A stretch of DNA of 64,000 nucleotides from Enterobacter asburiae (lineage in GTDB: Bacteria; Pseudomonadota; Gammaproteobacteria; Enterobacterales; Enterobacteriaceae), in contig NZ_CP102247.1 in assembly GCF_024599655.1 (NCBI RefSeq), positions 3,162,001 to 3,226,000 of the forward strand, written 5' to 3'. The notes under the pieces are model-generated. The model did not search any database and had not been told where the DNA came from. It worked only from the letters and a program-made list of their open reading frames with translations. Shown here one piece after another: positions 52,321-60,580 of this stretch; the stretch's first letter is position 1; each line of letters begins with the position of its first letter. The translations under genes and the position numbers were made by a program.

Positions 52321-52838
52321 CGTTATATCCTCAGATTAAATATTTTAAGACGCAAGAAAGCGGATAATTAAAATTAGCGCTGAATTATACATCCCCTCCA
52401 CGCGTCAAAAATTTGATGTATTTATCACTCTTTCTTAATTTTACGAATGGCGTTTATGACCAATATCAATAAAACAGTGAATACCGTTCTTCCTCTGCCA
52501 TTGCGACATTATCGCTTTGGTCATTATGCTTAAAAAAACATATTAACCACTATCAACAATAAAACAGGCGCGCGATCACAAATATTACAATGGTTTTGTC
52601 AGTGACGTTTACAGATAAATATCAAACCTAAAATGAAGAACTCACAACCAATTGATATAAAACATTTTTTAATGTCACCCCATTACCATCATCATTTTTG
52701 GAAGGATTTTTTGAAAATAGATCAATTGCTTCCCTTTCGTCTTCAAAACACACTCCAATACCATTAACAGACCCAATGTACATTAACCGTTTTTTATACC
52801 CTTTTTATTTCCACTATCAGCCCTACAGAGGATTACCC
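52321..52838. promoter_or_regulatory. AT-rich divergent control region between cobA and glmS
   Basis: This 518-nt gap is far richer in A+T than its surroundings. Candidate FNR-like boxes are ATGAC-CAAT-ATCAA (52456-52469, 8 of 10) and TTGAT-ATAA-AACAT (52652-52665, 8 of 10). A possible leader peptide lies at 52711-52767. No cobalamin riboswitch signature was found here. Confidence 0.45.
52711..52767 (+). CDS. Possible leader peptide of the glutamate mutase operon
   Basis: A TTG-initiated 18-codon frame with GGAAGGA four bases upstream. The predicted peptide is L/M-KIDQLLPFRLQNTLQYH with three Gln, all encoded by CAA. It ends 71 nt before glmS and is followed by the palindrome AATGTACATT. It could be an attenuation leader responding to glutamine supply, but the short length and AT-rich context make chance likely. 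Confidence 0.25.
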   Translation: MKIDQLLPFRLQNTLQYH

Positions 52839-53288
52839 ATGAAGAAATCAACACTTGTTATTGGCGTCATTGGTGCTGACTGCCATGCGGTAGGCAATAA
52901 AGTTCTGGACCGCGTTTTTACTTCCCATGATTTTCACGTCATCAATCTTGGCGTGATGGTGAGCCAGGATGAATATATTGATGCGGCCATCGAAACGGGT
53001 GCTGATGCTATTGTCGTTTCATCCATCTACGGCCATGGCGACATCGACTGCCTGGGGCTGCGCGAGCGCTGCATCGAACGCGGTATCGGCGACATTCTGC
53101 TTTATGTTGGCGGTAATCTGGTCGTAGGCAAGCACGATTTCGCCGATGTCGAAGCCAAATTCAAAGAGATGGGTTTCAACCGCGTGTTCGCCCCGAGCCA
53201 CGACCTGGAAGACGTCTGTCAGCTGATGGCGAACGATATACAGCAGCGTCAGCGCGTTGAAGAGCTCTGTCTTGAAGAGGGCTTCTGA
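52839..53288 (+). CDS. glmS: Glutamate mutase sigma (B12-binding) subunit
   Basis: A 149-residue cobalamin-binding subunit. GADCHAVGNKV carries the D-x-H-x-x-G motif (Asp14, His16, Gly19), whose His replaces the lower base on cobalt. With GlmE it forms the adenosylcobalamin-dependent enzyme that converts L-glutamate to (2S,3S)-3-methylaspartate. The ATG at 52839 follows AGAGGA; upstream in-frame TTG codons would add an unlikely N-terminus. It overlaps the next gene by one base (TGATG). Confidence 0.93.
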   Translation: MKKSTLVIGVIGADCHAVGNKVLDRVFTSHDFHVINLGVMVSQDEYIDAAIETGADAIVVSSIYGHGDIDCLGLRERCIERGIGDILLYVGGNLVVGKHDFADVEAKFKEMGFNRVFAPSHDLEDVCQLMANDIQQRQRVEELCLEEGF

Positions 53289-54676
53289 TGCAAATCGTCT
53301 CAGTCGACATTGGCTCGACGTGGACCAAAGCCGCGCTCTTCACGCCGGAGGGTGATGCGCTAACGCTGGTCAACCACGTTCTGACCCCGACGACGACCCA
53401 CCATCTGGCGGAGGGCTTCTTCACCAGCCTGAACCAGGTGCTAAACGTTGCCGATGCGCGACCGTTGCTGAACAGCGGGGACGTTACGCTGAAATACTCG
53501 TCGTCGGCAAAAGGCGGGCTCGCCGTTGCCGCAATGGGTCTGGTGCCGTCGATAACCCTGGAATCAGCCAAAGTCACCGCCCATTCTGCGGGCGCCAAAA
53601 TCGCCCAGTACTACTCCTACAAACTGAACCGTCACGATATCCAGGCGCTGGAGGACTCCCCGCCGGACATTCTGCTGTTCACGGGCGGTACGGACGGCGG
53701 CGAAGAGAGCCACGGACTGGCCAATGCCCGCGCGCTGGCAGCGTCAAAGCTGGACTGCGCCATTATCTATGCGGGAAATCGCGATATTCAGGACGACGTG
53801 CAGGCCATTCTTGGCCACAAGGATCTGATCGTGGTCGACAACGTGTTGCCCGACCTCGATCACCCGAATCCCTACGCCGCCCGCAAGGCCATCTGCGATG
53901 TCTTTCTCTCCCGCATCGTGAAGGGGAAAGGACTGGACGTTATCGTCGGGGAAACCGGCGAAGAGCCGATGCCCACGCCGTGGACCGTCTACGAGCTGGT
54001 GAAGGCGATCAGCGATGTCGACAGCGCGTGGAAAGAATTCATGCTGATCGACATGGGCGGTGCCACCACCGACGTCTACTCCGCCAGCGCCAATATGCTC
54101 TCCCCGGATACCGTTCTGCACGGCGTACCTGAGCCGTTTGTGAAACGCACCGTAGAGGGCGACCTCGGCATGCGCGTCTCGGCGGTGGTGGTCGGCGAAA
54201 GTACGCGGGAACTGGTGAACGCGGTGTTCGCCCACCAGCCCCAGCGCAGGGACGCGTTTTATGGCTATCTGCGCCATCTGGTCGCGCATCCGGACTATCT
54301 CCCCGTTACCGAAGAAGAAAAGCATTTCGACACGCTGCTGGCCGGGCTGTGCGTGGGATACGCCAGCGAGCGCCATGCCGGCACCAAAAAACAGGTCTGT
54401 ACCTGCGTGGGCAACGTCGATTTGCAGATGGGGCGCGATCTGACCACCGTGCGCAAGGTGGTGGGCTCCGGGGGATGGCTCTCCCGCGCCAGCCAGTTCG
54501 ATATTCACCGCTGGCTGAAGTACCGCGAGCTGGACGACAGCAGCAGACGCGTGCTTTTACCCGGGCAGTTTGACTATTACCGCGATGCAAAAGGTCTGCT
54601 TCCTCTGCTGGCGAACGTTGCCAGGCTGGATCCGCAGGCGGCGGCTCGCACCAGTATTCATTGTTTAACCCTATAA
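53288..54676 (+). CDS. glmL: Glutamate mutase accessory protein MutL/GlmL
   Basis: A 462-residue ASKHA/Hsp70-fold ATPase. VSVDIGSTWTKAALF at residues 4-18 is the phosphate-1 motif and LIDMGGATTDVYSA the phosphate-2 motif. Such proteins sit between the two mutase subunits in clostridial operons and are thought to reactivate the mutase or exchange damaged cofactor. The position here is the same. Confidence 0.9.
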   Translation: MQIVSVDIGSTWTKAALFTPEGDALTLVNHVLTPTTTHHLAEGFFTSLNQVLNVADARPLLNSGDVTLKYSSSAKGGLAVAAMGLVPSITLESAKVTAHSAGAKIAQYYSYKLNRHDIQALEDSPPDILLFTGGTDGGEESHGLANARALAASKLDCAIIYAGNRDIQDDVQAILGHKDLIVVDNVLPDLDHPNPYAARKAICDVFLSRIVKGKGLDVIVGETGEEPMPTPWTVYELVKAISDVDSAWKEFMLIDMGGATTDVYSASANMLSPDTVLHGVPEPFVKRTVEGDLGMRVSAVVVGESTRELVNAVFAHQPQRRDAFYGYLRHLVAHPDYLPVTEEEKHFDTLLAGLCVGYASERHAGTKKQVCTCVGNVDLQMGRDLTTVRKVVGSGGWLSRASQFDIHRWLKYRELDDSSRRVLLPGQFDYYRDAKGLLPLLANVARLDPQAAARTSIHCLTL

Positions 54677-54694
54677 AACCTAAGGCAGCAACGA

Positions 54695-56140
54695 ATGGAA
54701 CTTCGAAATAAAAAGCTAACCCATGACGAATTCATGACTGAGCGGCAACAGGTCTTGCAGACCTGGCACACCGGCAAGGACGTTGAGAACTTCGAAGATG
54801 GCGTGAAGTACCAGCAAACCATTCCTGAACAAAAACGCTTTTCTCACGCCCTGCTGAAGGCGGACCAGGAAGGTAAAACCCTGAGCCAGCCGCGCGCAGG
54901 CGTAGCGCTGATGGATGAACACATCGCCCTGCTCAAAACGCTGCAGGAAGATTGTGATTTGCTGCCCAGCACCATCGATGCCTATACCCGTCTGAATCGC
55001 TATGAAGAGGCGGCGGTAGGGATCCAAAAATCCATCGAAGCGGGCACCTCCAAACTTAACGGCTTACCGGTCGTCAACCACGGCGTCGCCGCCTGCCGCC
55101 GCATGACCGAAGCGCTGGAGAAACCGATTCAGGTACGTCACGGCACGCCGGATGCGCGCCTGCTGGCGGAGATCGCGATGGCCAGCGGCTTTACCAGCTA
55201 TGAGGGCGGCGGTATCTCCTACAACATTCCGTACGCTAAGCGCGTCACTCTGGAAAAATCCATCCGCGACTGGCAGTACTGCGACCGCCTGATGGGCCTG
55301 TACGAAGAGAACGGCATTCGCATTAACCGTGAACCGTTTGGCCCGCTGACCGGCACCCTGATCCCGCCGTTTGTGTCCCACTCGGTGGCGATTATCGAAG
55401 GCCTGCTGGCGCTGGAACAGGGCGTGAAGTCAATTACCGTTGGCTACGGCCAGGTCGGGAGCCTGACGCAGGATATCGCCGCGATTCAGGCCCTGCGCGA
55501 GCTGTCCCACGAATATTTCCATAACCACGGCTTTGACGATTACGAGCTGAGTACCGTCTTCCACCAGTGGATGGGCGGATTCCCGGAAGACGAGTCGAAA
55601 GCGTTTGCCATTATCTCCTGGGGCGCAGCGGTTGCCGGTATGTCAGGGGCGACCAAAGTGATCACCAAGAGCCCGCACGAAGCGTTCGGTATTCCGACCG
55701 CCGCCGCAAACGCCCAGGGGCTGAAGGCCTCGCGTCAGATGCTCAACATGGTCAGCGATCAGAAATTCCCGCCGTGCGCCGCCGTCGAGCAGGAAGTCGA
55801 GCTCATTAAGAGCGAAGTCCGCGCCGTGCTGAAGAAAGTCTTCGAGCTGGGCAACGGCGACGTCGCGCGCGGGACGGTGCTGGCGTTTGAAGCGGGCGTG
55901 CTGGACGTACCGTTCGCCCCCGCCTCCTGCAACGCGGGCAAAATCCTGCCGGTTCGTGATAACGCAGGCGCCATTCGCGTGCTGGAAGCCGGTTCGGTTC
56001 CGCTGCCGAAAGATATCCTCGCCCTGCATCACGATTACGTCGCCGAGCGCGCGCGTTTTGAAGGCCGTAAACCCTCATTCCAGATGGTTGTTGATGACAT
56101 CAACGCGGTATCCCACAGTAAATTAATAGGAAGACCATAA
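54695..56140 (+). CDS. glmE: Glutamate mutase epsilon (catalytic) subunit
   Basis: A 481-residue TIM-barrel subunit that binds glutamate and houses the radical chemistry. Family stretches QPRAGVALMDEHI, VRHGTPDARLLAE, EGGGISYNIPYAK and EPFGPLTGTLIPP are all present. Length matches clostridial GlmE (about 483 aa). It overlaps the ammonia-lyase gene by one base (TAATG). Confidence 0.93.
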   Translation: MELRNKKLTHDEFMTERQQVLQTWHTGKDVENFEDGVKYQQTIPEQKRFSHALLKADQEGKTLSQPRAGVALMDEHIALLKTLQEDCDLLPSTIDAYTRLNRYEEAAVGIQKSIEAGTSKLNGLPVVNHGVAACRRMTEALEKPIQVRHGTPDARLLAEIAMASGFTSYEGGGISYNIPYAKRVTLEKSIRDWQYCDRLMGLYEENGIRINREPFGPLTGTLIPPFVSHSVAIIEGLLALEQGVKSITVGYGQVGSLTQDIAAIQALRELSHEYFHNHGFDDYELSTVFHQWMGGFPEDESKAFAIISWGAAVAGMSGATKVITKSPHEAFGIPTAAANAQGLKASRQMLNMVSDQKFPPCAAVEQEVELIKSEVRAVLKKVFELGNGDVARGTVLAFEAGVLDVPFAPASCNAGKILPVRDNAGAIRVLEAGSVPLPKDILALHHDYVAERARFEGRKPSFQMVVDDINAVSHSKLIGRP

Positions 56141-57381
56141 TGAAAATTAAGCAGGCCCTTTTCACCGCAGGCTACTCCTCATTCTATTTCGACGATCAGC
56201 AGGCCATCAAAAACGGCGCCGGTCATGACGGGTTTATCTATACCGGCAATCCGGTAACGCCCGGGTTTACGTCCGTTCGTCAGGCGGGTGAATGCGTCTC
56301 CGTACAGCTGATTCTGGAAAACGGCGCGGTGGCGGTGGGCGATTGTGCAGCCGTGCAATATTCAGGCGCAGGCGGTCGCGATCCGCTGTTCCTGGCTGAA
56401 CACTTCATTCCGTTCCTCAACGATCACATCAAGCCGCTGCTGGAAGGCCGTGAGGTTGACCGGTTCCTGACGAACGCCCGCTTCTTTGACGAACTGCGTA
56501 TAGACGGCCATCTGCTGCATACCGCCGTACGCTATGGCCTGTCGCAGGCGCTGCTCGACGCGGCGGCACTGGCGACCGGCCGTCTGAAAACGGAAGTGGT
56601 GTGCGATGAATGGCAGCTACCGTGCGTCCCGGAGGCCATTCCGTTATTTGGGCAGAGCGGCGACGACCGCTATATCGCCGTCGACAAGATGATCCTCAAA
56701 GGCGTTGACGTGCTGCCGCACGCGCTTATCAACAACATGGAGGAGAAGCTGGGCCTGAAGGGGGAAAAACTGCGCGAGTATGTGCGCTGGTTATCCGACC
56801 GCATCTTAAGCCTGCGCACCAGCCCGCGCTATCGCCCGACGCTGCACATCGACGTGTACGGCACCATCGGTCTGATTTTCGATATGGACCCGGTACGCTG
56901 CGCCGCCTATATCGCCAGCCTTGAAAAAGAGGCCCAGGGCCTGCCGCTGTACATCGAGGGGCCGGTGGATGCGGGTAACAAGCCGGATCAGATCCGCCTG
57001 CTGACCGCCATCACCCACGAGCTGATGCGTCTGGGCTCCGGCGTGAAAATCGTTGCCGATGAGTGGTGTAACACCTATCAGGACATTGTGGACTTCACCG
57101 ATGCGGGCAGCTGCCACATGGTGCAGATAAAAACCCCGGATCTGGGCGGTATTCACAACATCGTTGATGCGGTGCTGTATTGCAACAAACACGGCATGGA
57201 AGCCTATCAGGGCGGGACCTGTAACGAGACGGAAATCAGCGCCCGCACCTGCGTGCACGTGGCCCTCGCCGCTCGCCCGATGCGCATGCTGATCAAACCG
57301 GGCATGGGCTTCGATGAAGGTCTTAACATCGTGTTTAACGAAATGAACCGCACCATCGCACTGTTGCAGGCTAAGGATTAA
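56140..57381 (+). CDS. mal: Methylaspartate ammonia-lyase
   Basis: A 413-residue enolase-superfamily enzyme that removes ammonia from 3-methylaspartate to give mesaconate. The catalytic pair is at the numbered positions known from the Citrobacter and Clostridium enzymes: Lys331 (VQIKTPD) and His194 (LPHALINN). Metal ligands lie in IDVYGTIG, IEGPVD and VADEWCN. The next gene starts three bases after the stop. Confidence 0.94.
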   Translation: MKIKQALFTAGYSSFYFDDQQAIKNGAGHDGFIYTGNPVTPGFTSVRQAGECVSVQLILENGAVAVGDCAAVQYSGAGGRDPLFLAEHFIPFLNDHIKPLLEGREVDRFLTNARFFDELRIDGHLLHTAVRYGLSQALLDAAALATGRLKTEVVCDEWQLPCVPEAIPLFGQSGDDRYIAVDKMILKGVDVLPHALINNMEEKLGLKGEKLREYVRWLSDRILSLRTSPRYRPTLHIDVYGTIGLIFDMDPVRCAAYIASLEKEAQGLPLYIEGPVDAGNKPDQIRLLTAITHELMRLGSGVKIVADEWCNTYQDIVDFTDAGSCHMVQIKTPDLGGIHNIVDAVLYCNKHGMEAYQGGTCNETEISARTCVHVALAARPMRMLIKPGMGFDEGLNIVFNEMNRTIALLQAKD

Positions 57382-57384
57382 CAG

Positions 57385-58755
57385 ATGGCACGTACATTTA
57401 AGATCTTATCGCCAACGGCTATCCTGGGCTATGGCTTCCCGGAAGAGAGCTTTCGTAAGGCCATGGAAGCGTCGCCGGATCTGATTGCGGTCGACGCGGG
57501 CTCTTCCGACCCTGGCCCCCACTACCTGGGGGCAGGTAAGCCTTTCACCGACCGGGCGGGGGTAAAACGCGATCTGCGCTATATGATCGTGGCTGGCGTT
57601 AAGCACAACATTCCGGTGGTGATCGGTACCGCCGGTGGGTCCGGCGCCGCGCCGCATCTGGAGTGGTGCCGACAGATAATCCTTGAGATTGCTCAGGAAG
57701 AGAAGCTCTCGTTCTCTATGGCGCTGATCCCGTCGGATGTCGATAAAGCCACCGTGCATCAGGCGCTGGATGACGGGAAAATCACCGCCCTGGATTTCGT
57801 CCCGGCGCTGACCCACGAGGCCATTGAAGAAAGCACCTATATCGTGGCGCAGATGGGTATCGAACCTTTCCAGCGGGCGCTGGCGGCCGGGGCGCAGGTG
57901 GTGCTGGGCGGCCGGGCGTACGATCCGGCCTGCTTTGCCGCGCTGCCCATCATGCAGGGCTTCGATGAAGGTCTGGCGCTGCACTGCGGTAAGATCCTTG
58001 AGTGCGCGGCGATTGCCGCTACGCCGGGGTCCGGCTCCGACTGCGCGATGGGCATCATTGACGATAACGGCTTTACGCTGAAAACGTTTAATCCGAAGCG
58101 TAAATTCACCGAAACGTCGGCCGCGGCGCACACCCTCTATGAGAAATCCGACCCGTACTTCCTGCCGGGGCCGGGCGGCGTGCTGAACCTGAAAGGGTGC
58201 AGCTTCAAAGCGGTCAACGAGGGCGAAGTGTACGTCAGCGGTTCCCGCCACGAAGAAACGCCGTATGCGTTGAAGCTGGAAGGCGCCCGCCGGGTCGGCT
58301 TCCGCTGCCTGACCATTGCCGGTACGCGCGACCCGATCATGATTGCCGGGATCGATAATATCCTCGAAGAAGTGCAGGCCAGCGTGAAGCGCAACCTCTC
58401 GCTGAATGACGACAGCATCCGCATGACGTTCCACCTGTACGGAAAGAATGGCGTGATGGGCAACCATGAGCCGATGCAGTCTGCCGGGCACGAGCTGGGT
58501 ATTTTGCTGGATGTCGTAGCCCCCACCCAGGATATCGCCAACAGCGTCTGTTCGCTTGTGCGCTCTACCCTGCTGCACTACGGCTATGAAAACCGGATCG
58601 CAACGGCGGGCAACCTCGCGTTCCCGTTCTCCCCTTCCGACATTCAGAGCGGCCCGGTGTATGAGTTCTCAATTTACCACCTGATCGAAGCGAGCGACGC
58701 GCTGCGTTTTGATTTCCACCTCGAGCAGGTCACGCCAGAAGGAGTTCAGCTATGA
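57385..58755 (+). CDS. AtuA-like (DUF1446) protein of the methylaspartate operon
   Basis: A 456-residue cytoplasmic protein of the acyclic-terpene-utilisation AtuA family (DUF1446). Typical motifs are VDAGSSDPGPHYLG near residue 36, VVIGTAGGSGAAPHLEW near residue 78 and VLGGRAYDPACFAALP near residue 172. No member has a reaction firmly assigned. It is coupled by ATGA to a DUF4387 gene, and the pair lies between the ammonia-lyase and the transporter. A role on mesaconate, citramalate or a downstream step, or as a helper of another enzyme, is possible but unproven. Confidence 0.85.
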   Translation: MARTFKILSPTAILGYGFPEESFRKAMEASPDLIAVDAGSSDPGPHYLGAGKPFTDRAGVKRDLRYMIVAGVKHNIPVVIGTAGGSGAAPHLEWCRQIILEIAQEEKLSFSMALIPSDVDKATVHQALDDGKITALDFVPALTHEAIEESTYIVAQMGIEPFQRALAAGAQVVLGGRAYDPACFAALPIMQGFDEGLALHCGKILECAAIAATPGSGSDCAMGIIDDNGFTLKTFNPKRKFTETSAAAHTLYEKSDPYFLPGPGGVLNLKGCSFKAVNEGEVYVSGSRHEETPYALKLEGARRVGFRCLTIAGTRDPIMIAGIDNILEEVQASVKRNLSLNDDSIRMTFHLYGKNGVMGNHEPMQSAGHELGILLDVVAPTQDIANSVCSLVRSTLLHYGYENRIATAGNLAFPFSPSDIQSGPVYEFSIYHLIEASDALRFDFHLEQVTPEGVQL

Positions 58756-59069
58756 AACACGGTATTTGCTCACTGGCGCAGGTCATTCGTTCTAAAAACG
58801 CCGGGCCGTATGAGCTGGTTCTGGATATTTTATTTAAAACGCGTGAAGACTATCAGCGGGTAAAAGCCTCGGAGCAGTTAACGCCGCAGCTTATTGCCCG
58901 TTTATATAACGTTAAGCCTGACTTTATTCATCGCATTATCTGGTTCGATCCGGCCAATGCGGTCAAAATCGTCATGCCTCGCGATATTATCTCCGGCAAC
59001 GTCGGCGACAATGATGTCTATGGTGCCCAGCAGCATGCACCGTTATTAAGTATCGAGTTCGATCTGTAA
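58752..59069 (+). CDS. DUF4387 protein, partner of the AtuA-like protein
   Basis: A 105-residue protein of family DUF4387, with LAQVIRSKNAGPYELVLDILF near the N-terminus and IIWFDPANAVKIVMPR in the middle. It is translationally coupled to the DUF1446 gene (ATGA), as in many genomes where the two are adjacent or fused, so it is probably a small subunit. No motif reveals its chemistry. Confidence 0.85.
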   Translation: MKHGICSLAQVIRSKNAGPYELVLDILFKTREDYQRVKASEQLTPQLIARLYNVKPDFIHRIIWFDPANAVKIVMPRDIISGNVGDNDVYGAQQHAPLLSIEFDL

Positions 59070-59157
59070 CACTACAAATACAACAACGTCCATTGGGATA
59101 TAGATATTTGCTGTATCACTGTATTCCAGATAATTCATGCGGTTGGTCACAACAAAC

Positions 59158-59192
59158 GTGCGTCTGAGCGGTTCGTCAGGGCTCAGGCGCAC
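59158..59192 (+). other. Strong hairpin before the transporter gene
   Basis: GTGCGTCTGAGC pairs with GCTCAGGCGCAC (one G.U pair) around an 11-nt loop. It lies in the 165-nt gap between DUF4387 and the transporter and has no U-tract. It may stabilise or segment the transcript. Confidence 0.5.
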
Positions 59193-59234
59193 GCGCCCCT
59201 ACACATTAACCAACCTTTATCCGATGGAGTAAAC

Positions 59235-60527
59235 ATGAAAAAAATAAGCTTAACGAAAATGATCATATTAGGTTTGATACTCGGCATGATAGCCGGGGTG
59301 GTCATTAATAATATGGCATCAGCAGATACAGCAAAAACGTACGCGCAGGATATTTCTATATTTACCACCATATTCTTACGCATGGTGAAAATGATTATCG
59401 CCCCGCTGGTTATTTCCACCCTGGTGGTTGGCATAGCCAAAATGGGTGATGCTAAAACGCTTGGCCGAATATTCTCCAAAACCTTTTTCCTCTTTATTTG
59501 CGCCTCGCTGCTGTCCATCGCGCTGGGGCTGGTTATCGTCAACATCTTCCAGCCTGGCGCAGGCATTAACTTTGTTCCCCATGACGCCGGGGCCGTTGCG
59601 GCCGTTCAGTCCGAGCCGTTCACGCTGAAAGTGTTTATCTCTCACGCGGTACCGACCAGCATCGTTGATGCCATGGCCCGCAACGAGATTTTGCAAATCG
59701 TGGTGTTCTCGATTTTCCTCGGCTGCAGCCTGGCGGCCATTGGCGAGAAAGCCGAACCCATCATTAAGGTGCTCGACTCTCTGGTGCACGTGATGCTGAA
59801 GCTGACGGGCTACGTCATGCTGTTTGCACCGCTGACCGTGTTTGCCGCGATCTCCGGACTGATTGCCGAACGGGGTCTGGGCGTGATGGTCAGCGCCGGT
59901 ATTTTCATGGGCGAGTTCTACATGACGCTCGGCCTGCTGTGGGCGATTCTGATTGGCCTCTCCACGCTGATTGTCGGTCCGTGCATCCGTCGTCTGACAA
60001 AAGCGATTTTCGAACCTGCGCTGCTGGCCTTTACGACCTCAAGTTCAGAAGCGGCTTTCCCGGGTACGCTGAACAAACTGGAAAAATTTGGCGTCTCCTC
60101 AAGGATTGCCAGCTTTGTCCTGCCCATCGGCTACTCCTTTAACCTGGTCGGCTCAATGGCCTACTGCTCGTTTGCGACCGTGTTTATCGCCCAGGCGTGC
60201 AACATCGAACTGAGCATTGGCGAGCAGATCACCATGCTGCTGATCCTGATGCTGACCTCTAAAGGAATGGCGGGCGTGCCGCGCGCATCGATGGTGGTTA
60301 TTGCCGCCACGCTCAACCAGTTCAACATTCCGGAAGCGGGCCTGATTCTGCTGATGGGGGTCGATCCGTTCCTCGACATGGGCCGTTCCGCCACCAACGT
60401 GATGAGTAACGCGATGGGTGCCGCTATCGTCGGTCGCTGGGAAGGCGAGCACTTTGGCGTCGGCTGCCGCGGCAAGGTTCCGGCCAAAGAAAGCACCGCT
60501 TCAGAAACTGAAATCGCCATGTATTGA
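59235..60527 (+). CDS. Dicarboxylate/amino-acid:cation symporter (DAACS), probable glutamate transporter
   Basis: A 430-residue inner-membrane transporter of the GltP/DctA family with eight helices and two hairpin loops. Hairpin 1 reads TSSSEAAFP, and helix 8 has DPFLDMGRSATNV. The usual NMDG/NLDG motif of helix 7 is NLVGS, so the cation-binding Asp is Val. Position between the mutase genes and a glutaminase suggests glutamate (or C4/C5 dicarboxylate) uptake. A 10-bp hairpin follows the stop. Confidence 0.85.
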   Translation: MKKISLTKMIILGLILGMIAGVVINNMASADTAKTYAQDISIFTTIFLRMVKMIIAPLVISTLVVGIAKMGDAKTLGRIFSKTFFLFICASLLSIALGLVIVNIFQPGAGINFVPHDAGAVAAVQSEPFTLKVFISHAVPTSIVDAMARNEILQIVVFSIFLGCSLAAIGEKAEPIIKVLDSLVHVMLKLTGYVMLFAPLTVFAAISGLIAERGLGVMVSAGIFMGEFYMTLGLLWAILIGLSTLIVGPCIRRLTKAIFEPALLAFTTSSSEAAFPGTLNKLEKFGVSSRIASFVLPIGYSFNLVGSMAYCSFATVFIAQACNIELSIGEQITMLLILMLTSKGMAGVPRASMVVIAATLNQFNIPEAGLILLMGVDPFLDMGRSATNVMSNAMGAAIVGRWEGEHFGVGCRGKVPAKESTASETEIAMY

Positions 60528-60531
60528 TTAC

Positions 60532-60555
60532 AAAGGCCAACCGTCGTTGGCCTTT
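60532..60555 (+). terminator. Hairpin between transporter and glutaminase genes
   Basis: AAAGGCCAAC-CGTC-GTTGGCCTTT is a perfect 10-bp stem with a 4-nt loop, five bases after the transporter stop. It is followed by CGTCTTACG rather than a pure T-run, so partial termination or read-through to the glutaminase is likely. Confidence 0.65.
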
Positions 60556-60580
60556 CGTCTTACGATGACAGGATAACCCC

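Noticed and set aside
52572..52580. GATCACA half-site resembling a CRP site before glmS
   Set aside because: The opposite TGTGA half is absent at the required 6-bp spacing.
52698..52838. Upstream extension of glmS to TTG 52698
   Set aside because: The B12-binding Asp/His motif sits at residues 14-19 only when ATG 52839 is used, and that ATG has a proper Shine-Dalgarno.
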